Origin: Tissierellia bacterium
GTDB taxonomy: Bacteria > Bacillota > Clostridia > Tissierellales > Dethiosulfatibacteraceae
NCBI GenBank assembly: GCA_007116605.1
Contig: SKID01000324.1
Location: 1-10,524 of the forward strand
Direction of reading: 5' to 3'
DNA length: 10,524 bases
Shown here: piece after piece, positions 1-6,229 of the stretch
How the letters are laid out: the number at the start of each line of letters is the position of its first letter
How positions within the stretch are numbered: the first letter of the stretch is position 1
Position numbers and translations under genes: made by a program
Notes under the pieces: generated by a model
Databases searched by the model: none
What the model saw: the letters and a program-made list of their open reading frames with translations, nothing else
Told to the model about the DNA's origin: nothing

Positions 1-1032
1 AACCGTCCACACCATAAAGTGAACATTTGGATGTATTTTTTTGTTTTTTAAATAATTAGCTACTCTTTTAATTTGATCAATATCAAAATGAGGACATCCT
101 AAACTGACAAAGTCTATTTCACCTTCACCAGGTGCACAAGTATGATGATAGGCATGCACAAGATCCTCATCCGTTACAATGTAAGTTCCTTTTGATGCCT
201 TACCCTTGAAAGCATCTTCAACAGTTCTAGCTTCAGGTGTAAAACCGGCTATATGACATAGCTCACAATTGCTATAGACCGCTATTGCTGTTAAAAACTG
301 TCTCAATTTATTAAAATCAACATTGTTAAATTCACCTGATACAACCGGAATTGCATTAGGTGGTAGTTTAGACCCTACTGCTCTTCCCAACAAATCCCAA
401 TCTGTTATTGTTTCTATATTGGCTTCAACAATGACATGACAATTTGCAGCTCTATTATCTTTTATGTGATTTCCCCATTTAGGTGTTCTGCCACAGATTG
501 CAGACCAAAATGCTGCTTCAATACCATCTGAATTGCAACAGGCTCCCCAAATTGAGTTACCAATCATGGTCATGCCTGATTCTGTCGTTACAAAGTGTTC
601 CCCTTGGATAGGAATCATACCCGTCAAATAAGGGGCACAAGTTCCTGCAATGGTGACACCTGCCTCTTTTGCCATTTCTAAAAACCTAGTGTTTTGATCA
701 AAAAATTCTTTGGTTTGGTTGAAATCTTTGTAATCATGCTGATCACAAGGTGCAACACAAGATTGGATGTAGCAATGATCATCTGTTGAATCAAATGGTA
801 TTGTTTCATTTTTACCTAAGTTTAACCTTGAAAAGACTTCATGGGGATTGTCTGAATCAATGGCTGACAAATAGTTGTGATTGCCGCAAAAAACTGTGGC
901 TTTTGTGACCTGACACAATTCTTCTGCTCCTAGTACTTCACCATAGCGTATAATATTTTCTAATGCTACTTGTTTCAACTTTCCATACTGTCCTGCCAAC
1001 ATATTTTTTTCATGTTCGCTTAGTTTTATCAT
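1..1032 (-). CDS. Aconitase X (AcnX, DUF521) catalytic large subunit, 3' end cut by window edge
   Basis: The minus strand is open from an ATG at 1032 to position 1 (344 codons, no stop), so the C-terminus lies outside the window. GGAGG at 1037-1041 sits just before the ATG. The N-terminus (MIKLSEHEKNMLAGQYG), GTCAPYLTG at about 131-139, the ESGMTMIGNS stretch, CGRTP at 180-184, KDNRAAN and LGCPH at 311-315 follow the aconitase-X large-subunit pattern; C132 and C313 are probable Fe-S ligands. Characterised bacterial AcnX proteins dehydrate cis-3-hydroxy-L-proline to delta1-pyrroline-2-carboxylate, and archaeal ones dehydrate phosphomevalonate. Large subunits normally pair with a small DUF126 subunit, which if present must lie left of the window. 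Two features are odd. The position where the family, from memory, has GARTNREG reads GACCNSDG here. There are also 14 cysteines, including a cluster at 87-96 and CELC at 256-259. Last gene visible in the ridA-mttB-acnX unit, 16 bp after the methyltransferase. Family call firm; substrate unknown. Confidence 0.88.
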   Translation of the reverse strand, partial: MIKLSEHEKNMLAGQYGKLKQVALENIIRYGEVLGAEELCQVTKATVFCGNHNYLSAIDSDNPHEVFSRLNLGKNETIPFDSTDDHCYIQSCVAPCDQHDYKDFNQTKEFFDQNTRFLEMAKEAGVTIAGTCAPYLTGMIPIQGEHFVTTESGMTMIGNSIWGACCNSDGIEAAFWSAICGRTPKWGNHIKDNRAANCHVIVEANIETITDWDLLGRAVGSKLPPNAIPVVSGEFNNVDFNKLRQFLTAIAVYSNCELCHIAGFTPEARTVEDAFKGKASKGTYIVTDEDLVHAYHHTCAPGEGEIDFVSLGCPHFDIDQIKRVANYLKNKKIHPNVHFMVWTV

Positions 1033-1048
1033 TTCTCCTCCATCTAAT

Positions 1049-2440
1049 TTACAGATTGCTTAATATTTTCTCTATGATTCCTTTTTGTCTTTTGTCTAAG
1101 TTCGGAAGTCGATACGTCTCAATGCGATGTTGAACTACTTTTTTAGCATTATCTATAATAGACTGACTCCCATTAATTTTCCAATGAACATATAGCTCAC
1201 GATTGTATAAATCAGGTATAAAATGCTCTTCTCGATACTGAGCGCTTGTCTGGATTTCATAAGCATAGTCACCACCAGGTCCAACACGTTTAATCGTTTC
1301 CAAATCAATAGCGCTATCATAGACTATTTTTTGATCCAAGCTTCTTTGAATAGATTCAATCAATACCTCGTCTAAAACAAATTTTTCCATACTCAATACA
1401 TTTAAACTATCCATCTCTCCACAACCATGAAAAACAAAGTCGATCCCATTATGTAAAGTCGTCCAAAGTGACATGGCTGATTCGACTCCACCTTGCCAAT
1501 CTATTTCTTTAGCATCGGTTAATGAACCTCCTGCGCGACAGGGCAAATCATAATATGAAGCAAGCTCTTTAATATACGAAATCATCTTATTTGTTTCTAT
1601 ACTTCCTATAGCAGGTGAACCATAACGCATATCACAACCAAAAGAAATATTCCCATAAATAAGCGGTGTTCCAGGACTGATTAATTGCATTAAGACTATT
1701 CCTGCTAAAATTTCGGCATTATTTTGTACCAATGTCCCTGCTAATGTTACAGGACTAGTAATACCAGGAGTAGAACATGCAGATAAACAAAGGGGCTGAC
1801 GATATTGAGCATAAACCATCATGGCATCAACAAGGTCTTTAGGGTACATTAATGGAGAAATCATGTTACCCACACCCATAATATAGTAATCCTTATCAGT
1901 ATCGTAAAACGCCTTTGCTATTTCTAAGGCATCCTGTGCCTCATCACCTGTATAACAAAAACCTACGATGGGTTTTGTTGTATGTTTCAATGTTAATGCA
2001 GTCTGAATCTTAGCTGCATTTTTTTTGTCAATTTGCTTAATCATAATAGCTGGGCTATTAACGATGTCCACAACTTGACTCGTTTCGTTTAACTTCTGAA
2101 TCGCTATAAAATCATCGATTGTTGGGTCACTGGGTTGATTCTCTTTTAATATGCACACTGCTTTTGAGGAACTAGCTATGACACTTTTACCAGTACCAAA
2201 AATCACTTGCCGGTTACTTCCTTTTAATGTAAATTGATTAACTGTTGTTGATAACCCTTCTTTTAACAGCTTTTCATCAATAAAAACCCGTTGTCCTTGT
2301 ACTTTAGCCCCTTTACTTTTAAAAATTTCTAAAGCTTTTTGATGATTAAAATCAATTCCCACATTTTCTAAAATCCAAACCGTCTTATCATGGATATTTT
2401 GAATATGATTTTTATCTACTTTTGTCTTCAATCCATCCAT
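1049..2440 (-). CDS. MttB-superfamily (trimethylamine methyltransferase-like) protein without pyrrolysine
   Basis: A 463-residue protein of the trimethylamine methyltransferase family. Recognisable segments are the N-terminal IHDKTVWILENVGIDF (16-31), the central GVGNMISPL and PLCLSACSTPGITSPVTLAGTL blocks (about 189-236), YGNISFGCDMRYGSPA (262-277), CRAGGSLTDAKEIDWQGG (301-318), and HGCGEMDSLNVLSMEKFVLDE (338-358). The family transfers a methyl group from a methylated amine to a cobalamin-binding partner. Archaeal MttB needs an in-frame UAG read as pyrrolysine; no amber codon interrupts this frame, so it belongs with non-Pyl members such as glycine betaine, proline betaine and carnitine demethylases. 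The substrate cannot be read from sequence. No corrinoid protein is visible; it may be beyond the left edge. GAGAGG abuts the ATG at 2440, so the in-frame TTG at 2431 (nine bases downstream of that site) is an alternative start. It follows the Rid gene by 10 bp. Confidence 0.9.
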   Translation of the reverse strand: MDGLKTKVDKNHIQNIHDKTVWILENVGIDFNHQKALEIFKSKGAKVQGQRVFIDEKLLKEGLSTTVNQFTLKGSNRQVIFGTGKSVIASSSKAVCILKENQPSDPTIDDFIAIQKLNETSQVVDIVNSPAIMIKQIDKKNAAKIQTALTLKHTTKPIVGFCYTGDEAQDALEIAKAFYDTDKDYYIMGVGNMISPLMYPKDLVDAMMVYAQYRQPLCLSACSTPGITSPVTLAGTLVQNNAEILAGIVLMQLISPGTPLIYGNISFGCDMRYGSPAIGSIETNKMISYIKELASYYDLPCRAGGSLTDAKEIDWQGGVESAMSLWTTLHNGIDFVFHGCGEMDSLNVLSMEKFVLDEVLIESIQRSLDQKIVYDSAIDLETIKRVGPGGDYAYEIQTSAQYREEHFIPDLYNRELYVHWKINGSQSIIDNAKKVVQHRIETYRLPNLDKRQKGIIEKILSNL

Positions 2441-2450
2441 CCTCTCTATC

Positions 2451-2831
2451 TCATTGTATTTTAATTATCGCTGATATCTCTAGCTTCATGTCCCCCCATA
2501 AACTCATGGCTACTGCTGTTCTAGCTGGAGGACACTCTTCAGTAAAGAATTCTTTGTAAATGGTATTCATACCATCAAAATCTGACATGGATAATAAAAA
2601 AACATCACATTTTAAAATATGATTTAATGATAGACCCATATCTTCTACAATGAGCTGAATATTTTCTAATACTCTCTTGGTTTCTTCCTCAATACTCCCT
2701 TTAATCACTTCTCCTGTCTCAGGGTGCATAGAGATTTGTCCTGAAAGAAAAGCATAATCGCCTGCAATAACAACGGGTGAAACAGGACCTGGGAACGTTT
2801 TCACTCTTTTGGGAACAAACTTTTGTTTCAT
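2451..2831 (-). CDS. Rid-family (RidA/YjgF) enamine/imine deaminase-like protein
   Basis: A 126-residue protein matching the Rid fold over its whole length. It shows the FLSGQISMHPETGEVI stretch (28-43), the helix SIEEETKRVLENIQLIVEDMG (46-66), the CDVFLLSMSDFDGMN strand-helix (75-89) and the C-terminal PPARTAVAM...LEISAI block. Rid proteins form cytosolic trimers whose inter-subunit clefts hydrolyse reactive enamine/imine intermediates. The substrate-binding arginine (R104 in PPART) and the glutamate near the C-terminus (E118) are kept. The usual N-terminal GPYSQ motif reads GPVSP, so the family tyrosine is replaced by valine and this is not a canonical RidA. First gene of the catabolic unit: promoter at 2859-2886, GGAGG at 2839-2843 seven bases before the ATG. 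Beside an AcnX dehydratase, a role in handling the enamine product or a by-product is plausible, but this is inference. Confidence 0.9.
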   Translation of the reverse strand: MKQKFVPKRVKTFPGPVSPVVIAGDYAFLSGQISMHPETGEVIKGSIEEETKRVLENIQLIVEDMGLSLNHILKCDVFLLSMSDFDGMNTIYKEFFTEECPPARTAVAMSLWGDMKLEISAIIKIQ

Positions 2832-2851
2832 TATTAAGCCTCCAATGAAAT

Positions 2852-2886
2852 TTTTCTTATTATAGTATAATCCTAAAATTATGCAA
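2852..2886 (-). promoter_or_regulatory. Promoter of the ridA-mttB-acnX unit
   Basis: On the minus strand a -35 box TTGCAT (2881-2886) is followed after 16 bases by a perfect TATAAT -10 box (2859-2864). Transcription would start near 2852, giving a leader of about 20 bases before the ATG at 2831 with its GGAGG site. The weak -35 box with directly adjoining repeats upstream suits an activator-dependent promoter. Confidence 0.6.
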
Positions 2887-2905
2887 TTTCTTATGAAATA
2901 TTATG
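2878..2905. repeat. TTATG direct repeats and ATTTC/GAAAT inverted repeat (candidate operator)
   Basis: Immediately upstream of and partly overlapping the -35 box, TTATG occurs at 2879-2883, 2891-2895 and 2901-2905. The outer two lie in ATTATG copies exactly 22 bases apart, about two helical turns. The same segment holds an inverted repeat ATTTC-N4-GAAAT at 2886-2899. AraC-family activators often bind direct repeats about two turns apart near the -35 box, so this is a plausible site for the neighbouring regulator. The region is very AT-rich, and chance repetition is a real alternative. Confidence 0.35.
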
Positions 2906-2968
2906 ACTCTTTGTATTATTTACATATTATTTTCTTCAACCCACTCAATTACTCCATTTACAAATTAA

Positions 2969-2989
2969 TCTCAAAAAACGATCTTGAGA
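2969..2989. repeat. Inverted repeat TCTCAA-N9-TTGAGA
   Basis: Perfect six-base arms (2969-2974 and 2984-2989) around a nine-base spacer, about 85 bases upstream of the -35 box of the Rid/MttB/AcnX unit and downstream of the regulator's terminator. It could be a distal operator. It has no T-run and no coding context, so it is unlikely to be a terminator. Confidence 0.3.
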
Positions 2990-3020
2990 AATAGTCTCTC
3001 TCTTAACATAAAAAATCATA

Positions 3021-3055
3021 AAAAAATAGCATAGGCTAAAATTTCTCCCTACGCT
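3021..3055 (-). terminator. Rho-independent terminator of the AraC-family regulator gene
   Basis: On the minus strand, arm AGCGTAGG (3048-3055) pairs with CCTATGCT (3028-3035), with one G-U pair and a 12-base loop, followed by a run of T. The stem includes the regulator's TAG stop codon (3049-3051). This separates regulator transcription from the ridA-mttB-acnX unit, which has its own promoter below. Confidence 0.75.
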
Positions 3056-4242
3056 CCTGCATGTTGTTTTCGATATTTTCCAGGTGAAATTCCTGTAGTT
3101 TTCTTAAATACTTTAGTAAAATAGCTTTGGTTTGCAAAACCAACTTCCATCGCTATTTGACTAAGAGACTCATCTGTTTGAGTAAGTAATTTCTTGCTTT
3201 CACTAACTCTTACATTTTGCAAATAATCGCTGAAACTCATATTTGATTCTTTGTTAAAAAGATTAGATAAATAATTATAACTCACATTCATCTCTGTTGC
3301 GACTTCTGCTAATGTAATGGGGCGTGAATAATTCAAGTCTATATATTTCTGTGCTTTATAAACTAATATATTATGATTATATTGATTTGATTGCTCAATC
3401 AAATTAATCATATCTTCTATGGCACTTAATAAATGTCGCTCCATTTCTACTAGATCATTGATGAGACTAAGCCTTTTCATAAATAAGTCGTTTTGCTCAT
3501 TTGCCTGATTAAGATTAACATGACATTCGATACTTTGCCGATAAATAAGATAATATACTTGTATGAATTTCTTTTTGATTCTGTCAACGCTAAAATTTTC
3601 TTCTATTTGAATCACGCTCATTAGTCTTTTAATGAGCATCCATACATTTTGTCTTTCCAGCGCTTGAATACATTGTAAAATTTTACTTTCTAAACTATAA
3701 ATATTATCCATGTTATGAGAAGCCTTTTTTAGGACTTCTGCATTTGGACTTACTTCTTCATGAATCAAATGAGAGGCCTTCGTAGATGGACGATTTTTAT
3801 TGTAACCAATAATAGTATATAATGCGACCTTACCGCAATGATGAAATTTAAAATCACTCATCACTTGTATATTAAAAGCATGATTAACATGATCCTTAAA
3901 ATTTTGAGTCGTCTGAAGATAATAGGTTTCAGCACTTTCTAAAATAATAGGACCCAAGCAAAAATAAGGGTCTCCTCCTATCGAGGACTCATTCTTTATT
4001 GGAATTATGACTAAGCTTAAATATAAAGGGCACTGATAATAATAAGGATCTTCTAATTTTTCTGCTATTTCTTTTCCTAATCTCCAACTCTGGACGCATA
4101 AAGGATAAAGACCTTTAGGACATTGCCTGCAAATAATCGGATTTTCATTGGAGGCATAGATGATTTCATCTTGGCAAACAATAAATCCAGAGATACCCAT
4201 AGAGTGATGAATCATTGATAAGTATTCTTTTATAGCGTCCAT
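3049..4242 (-). CDS. AraC-family transcriptional regulator with PocR-like sensor domain
   Basis: A 397-residue cytosolic regulator. Residues about 5-145 look like the PocR ligand-binding domain: an N-terminal MGISGFIVCQDEIIYAS stretch, the cysteine series C38, C41 and C49 (CRQCPKGLYPLC), then C71 (YYQCPL) and an FCLGPIIL strand. Residues about 150-295 are helical and unassigned. Residues about 296-393 form the two-helix-turn-helix AraC DNA-binding domain, with helices around LAEVATEMNVSYNYLSNLF (311-329) and LSQIAMEVGFANQSYFTKVF (360-379), ending in the typical ISPGKYRK. PocR domains sense small molecules; the prototype controls propanediol use and B12 synthesis. The gene precedes the methyltransferase unit on the same strand, with its own promoter and terminator, so it most likely controls that unit in response to its substrate. 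AAAAGGA lies just upstream of the ATG. DNA-binding call firm; PocR call moderately firm; ligand unknown. Confidence 0.9.
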   Translation of the reverse strand: MDAIKEYLSMIHHSMGISGFIVCQDEIIYASNENPIICRQCPKGLYPLCVQSWRLGKEIAEKLEDPYYYQCPLYLSLVIIPIKNESSIGGDPYFCLGPIILESAETYYLQTTQNFKDHVNHAFNIQVMSDFKFHHCGKVALYTIIGYNKNRPSTKASHLIHEEVSPNAEVLKKASHNMDNIYSLESKILQCIQALERQNVWMLIKRLMSVIQIEENFSVDRIKKKFIQVYYLIYRQSIECHVNLNQANEQNDLFMKRLSLINDLVEMERHLLSAIEDMINLIEQSNQYNHNILVYKAQKYIDLNYSRPITLAEVATEMNVSYNYLSNLFNKESNMSFSDYLQNVRVSESKKLLTQTDESLSQIAMEVGFANQSYFTKVFKKTTGISPGKYRKQHAGA

Positions 4243-4262
4243 CTCATTTCCTTTTTTGTAAT

Positions 4263-4291
4263 ATTTTATTATTTATCATCTACGCTGTCAA
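4263..4291 (-). promoter_or_regulatory. Promoter of the AraC-family regulator
   Basis: Minus-strand consensus -35 TTGACA (4286-4291), 17-base spacer, -10 TAAAAT (4263-4268). Transcription would start near 4256, leaving a leader of only about 14 bases before the ATG at 4242. The -35 box lies inside an inverted repeat CTGTC-N6-GACAG (4285-4300), so occupancy of that repeat would block the promoter. Autoregulation is possible but unproven. Confidence 0.7.
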
Positions 4292-4303
4292 TGGGGACAG
4301 TCC
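4285..4303. repeat. CTGTC-N6-GACAG inverted repeat over the regulator -35 box
   Basis: Arms at 4285-4289 and 4296-4300, with a nested palindrome GGAC-A-GTCC at 4295-4303. From memory, the GGGGACAG-type word also recurs in intergenic repeats of some Clostridia linked to Y1/REP-type transposases. It could therefore be a regulator operator or a scar of such a repeat; nothing in the window decides between them. Confidence 0.35.
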
Positions 4304-4468
4304 TGTTTTTCTGTTGTCTCTATAGCGTTTAAAAATAAGCATATCGTCACTAACAGTCACCATTCTGCTGATTTCAGTCATCCATTCCCGAAAACACCTT
4401 GAAATGTACCCTCCAAGCATGTTAGAATGATAAAATTGAATAGGTATGCTATATGTGTCGATGGTGGA
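4301..4468. other. Intergenic stretch with no supported gene
   Basis: The only open frame here is a 65-codon minus-strand frame (4280-4477). It has no convincing ribosome-binding site, resembles no family I recognise, and runs into the regulator's -35 box and the inverted repeat. I do not call it a gene. With repeat A (4469-4604) and the short leader of the lipoprotein gene, this fills the 412-base gap between the regulator and the lipoprotein. No clear plus-strand promoter for the lipoprotein was found. Confidence 0.5.
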
Positions 4469-4604
4469 TATCAACATGACTCTTGGATTCAGATGAGGTT
4501 TGTAGCGCCACCTGAATGTTAGAGACCATTATCCAGGGATGCTACAGTTCTAATCTGCCACTTGTATAGAGGGTCAACTTAGTACTGTTAGACACCAGAC
4601 AAAA
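4469..4604. repeat. Diverged dispersed repeat, copy A
   Basis: It shares a collinear series of words with copy B (6230-6381) in the same orientation: TATCAACA, TTCAGATG, TTTG..CGCC, ATCCAGGGA-GCTA-AG (4531-4547), ATCT-CCA, CTTAG and a final GACAAAA. Over the roughly 115 bases from CAGATG to GACAAAA, a hand alignment with a few single-base gaps gives about 60-65% identity. The two copies flank the lipoprotein gene. Neither copy has an intact reading frame. It could be a decayed mobile element, a structured RNA or an intergenic repeat family; strand and function are unknown. Confidence 0.55.
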
Positions 4605-4654
4605 GACAATAGATTGCCTTTTTAACAATGATTAAAATTAAATTGGAGGTTTTT

Positions 4655-6145
4655 ATGCATAAAAAAAACAAATACTTGAAACTATCGTTAATTTTGCTAA
4701 TCATAGCACTATTACTCTCTACATTCTCTGGATGTGGAAAGAAAGAACCTGATTTAACCGCTAAGGAAACACTAGACAAGATTTTTCAACAAAGCGCTAC
4801 ATTACAGGATTATACCGTTGAATTTGAAGGTAAAATGAATATGACCATGGAAGGAGACATTGATCCAGAAGCAGCTGCTATGATACAAATGTTTCAAAAT
4901 ATTGAATATAATGGCTCATTGCAAATGGCAAAGCAACAAGTTCTATCTCATATGGGTATGAATTTCAATATTAACATGAGCGGTATGTCTATGGCGATTG
5001 AAGCTTATTTTGATGGCGAACAGATTATTGTCAAGTATCCACTACTTCCACAATATATTGTTTTAAACTTATCTTCAGCTATGGATGAATTAACTGCCTA
5101 TGAAAACTTAAATGAAACTTTTACTTATGAGAATATTATTAAAGACATGGATACACTAATCGTTCAGTGGATGCCAGGCTATTATAGTAAAATGGTTGAT
5201 GCTATTGATGAGACCGCATTAGAACTCATTGACTCTCATGAGTTTTTAATCGGCGGCGAATCTATTAAGTCTAGGGCTATCAAGATGACCATGACACCTG
5301 ATATGATGGTGGATGTAATAGATGTCATGATGGAACAAGCCATCGCCGATGAAACATTATATAATATCCTGAAAAAATATGATCAATATGACGACCTGGG
5401 CACCTTTGAAGAATTTAAGGCAGAAATACAAGAAGGACGCTCAGAAATGCTTGCTGCTCTTGATTTAGACGAATTACAAAATAGCATGAATGACATGGAT
5501 TATACCTATATTATGGGATATGATAAAGATTTCAAGCCAATCTTAATGGATATGAAGATTTCCATGGTGGTTGAGGAAGATATGCTAAATATTAAATCTA
5601 GAGTGGACACCTCTGGTGTGTTGAAGTATAATTACTCAAAACCAACGATTAACTTCCCTGAAATTACACCAGAAAACAGCATGGATTTAATGGAGCAACT
5701 TGGTATGTTGCTATTTGGAATGGGTGATTTTGATTATTCCTGGGATGATGACTATTACGATTTTGAAGACGACAATTATAGTGCCTTTTATTATAACTAT
5801 GTTTATATTTTAGAAGATTTCGTTTGGTATTTAGAAGATGACTATGATTTTGAAACAGTAGCGGAAAAGATAGAAGAGTTTATTGATTATATTTATTTTG
5901 ATACGGCATATGTGTATTTTGCTAGTAACGATGGCGATATGTTGATTTGGCCCCAAACAGAGCTTCCCCCAGGATATGATCCGAGAGATTTTCCTTTCTA
6001 CCAAGATGCATTGGTAATGGATTATGTGTCTTCAGATATTTATGATGACCCAACGACTATGAGAAAAGTTCAAAGCTTTAGTCAAAAAGTTGTTGTCAAT
6101 GGAGAAGTTGTGGGTGTTTTAGGAATCGACTTCTATGTTGATTAA
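4655..6145 (+). CDS. Lipoprotein with C-terminal Cache-like sensor module
   Basis: A 496-residue exported lipoprotein. The start at 4655 is chosen because GGAGG (4645-4649) lies five bases upstream; an in-frame ATG at 4628 would put that site inside the gene. A lysine-rich head, a hydrophobic stretch (10-22) and FSGC give a type II signal peptide with lipidated Cys27. Residues about 34-330 resemble LolA-like/DUF6612-type lipoproteins (strands alternating with helices, methionine-rich at 61-113 and 211-226). Residues about 357-407 are crowded with Asp, Glu, Tyr and Phe. Residues about 415-496 match the Cache fold of chemoreceptors: AYVYFASNDGDMLIWP, LPPGYDPRDFPFY (437-449), a VSSDIYDDPTT strand-turn and a final VVGVLGIDFYVD. 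The protein stops where a receptor would continue to its next module or membrane helix, so no signalling output domain is present. Single-gene unit on the opposite strand to all neighbours, with its own terminator. Lipoprotein call firm; Cache call probable; function unknown. Confidence 0.85.
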   Translation: MHKKNKYLKLSLILLIIALLLSTFSGCGKKEPDLTAKETLDKIFQQSATLQDYTVEFEGKMNMTMEGDIDPEAAAMIQMFQNIEYNGSLQMAKQQVLSHMGMNFNINMSGMSMAIEAYFDGEQIIVKYPLLPQYIVLNLSSAMDELTAYENLNETFTYENIIKDMDTLIVQWMPGYYSKMVDAIDETALELIDSHEFLIGGESIKSRAIKMTMTPDMMVDVIDVMMEQAIADETLYNILKKYDQYDDLGTFEEFKAEIQEGRSEMLAALDLDELQNSMNDMDYTYIMGYDKDFKPILMDMKISMVVEEDMLNIKSRVDTSGVLKYNYSKPTINFPEITPENSMDLMEQLGMLLFGMGDFDYSWDDDYYDFEDDNYSAFYYNYVYILEDFVWYLEDDYDFETVAEKIEEFIDYIYFDTAYVYFASNDGDMLIWPQTELPPGYDPRDFPFYQDALVMDYVSSDIYDDPTTMRKVQSFSQKVVVNGEVVGVLGIDFYVD

Positions 6146-6174
6146 TCATTAACACACATCTTTAAATTATACTT

Positions 6175-6219
6175 AAACCCCGCGGCATGAGGTATTCAAT
6201 CACTCTTCCACGGGGTTTT
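6175..6219 (+). terminator. Rho-independent terminator after the lipoprotein gene
   Basis: Arms AAACCCCGCGG (6175-6185) and CCACGGGGTTT (6208-6218) pair with one mismatch, with the loop partly closed by GAG/CTC, followed by TTTT ending at 6219. It starts about 30 bases after the lipoprotein stop codon. On the minus strand the mismatch becomes a G-U pair, so it may also stop transcription arriving from the tRNA side. Confidence 0.8.
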
Positions 6220-6229
6220 ACTTGTCTAT

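Noticed and set aside
1049..2440. Pyrrolysine-encoding amber codon in the MttB-family gene
   Set aside because: The frame is continuous with sense codons throughout and the protein has normal family length, so it is a non-Pyl member.
4280..4477. A 65-codon minus-strand open frame upstream of the regulator
   Set aside because: No clear ribosome-binding site, no recognisable family, and it overlaps the regulator's -35 box and repeat A's start. Best explained as chance.
4605..4654. Promoter for the lipoprotein gene (TTGCCT near 4615)
   Set aside because: No -10 box at a workable distance; the only match would place the start inside the ribosome-binding site.
4588..4779. A minus-strand open frame antisense to the lipoprotein start
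   Set aside because: It lies opposite the signal peptide coding region and the GGAGG site of a well-supported gene, with no independent evidence.
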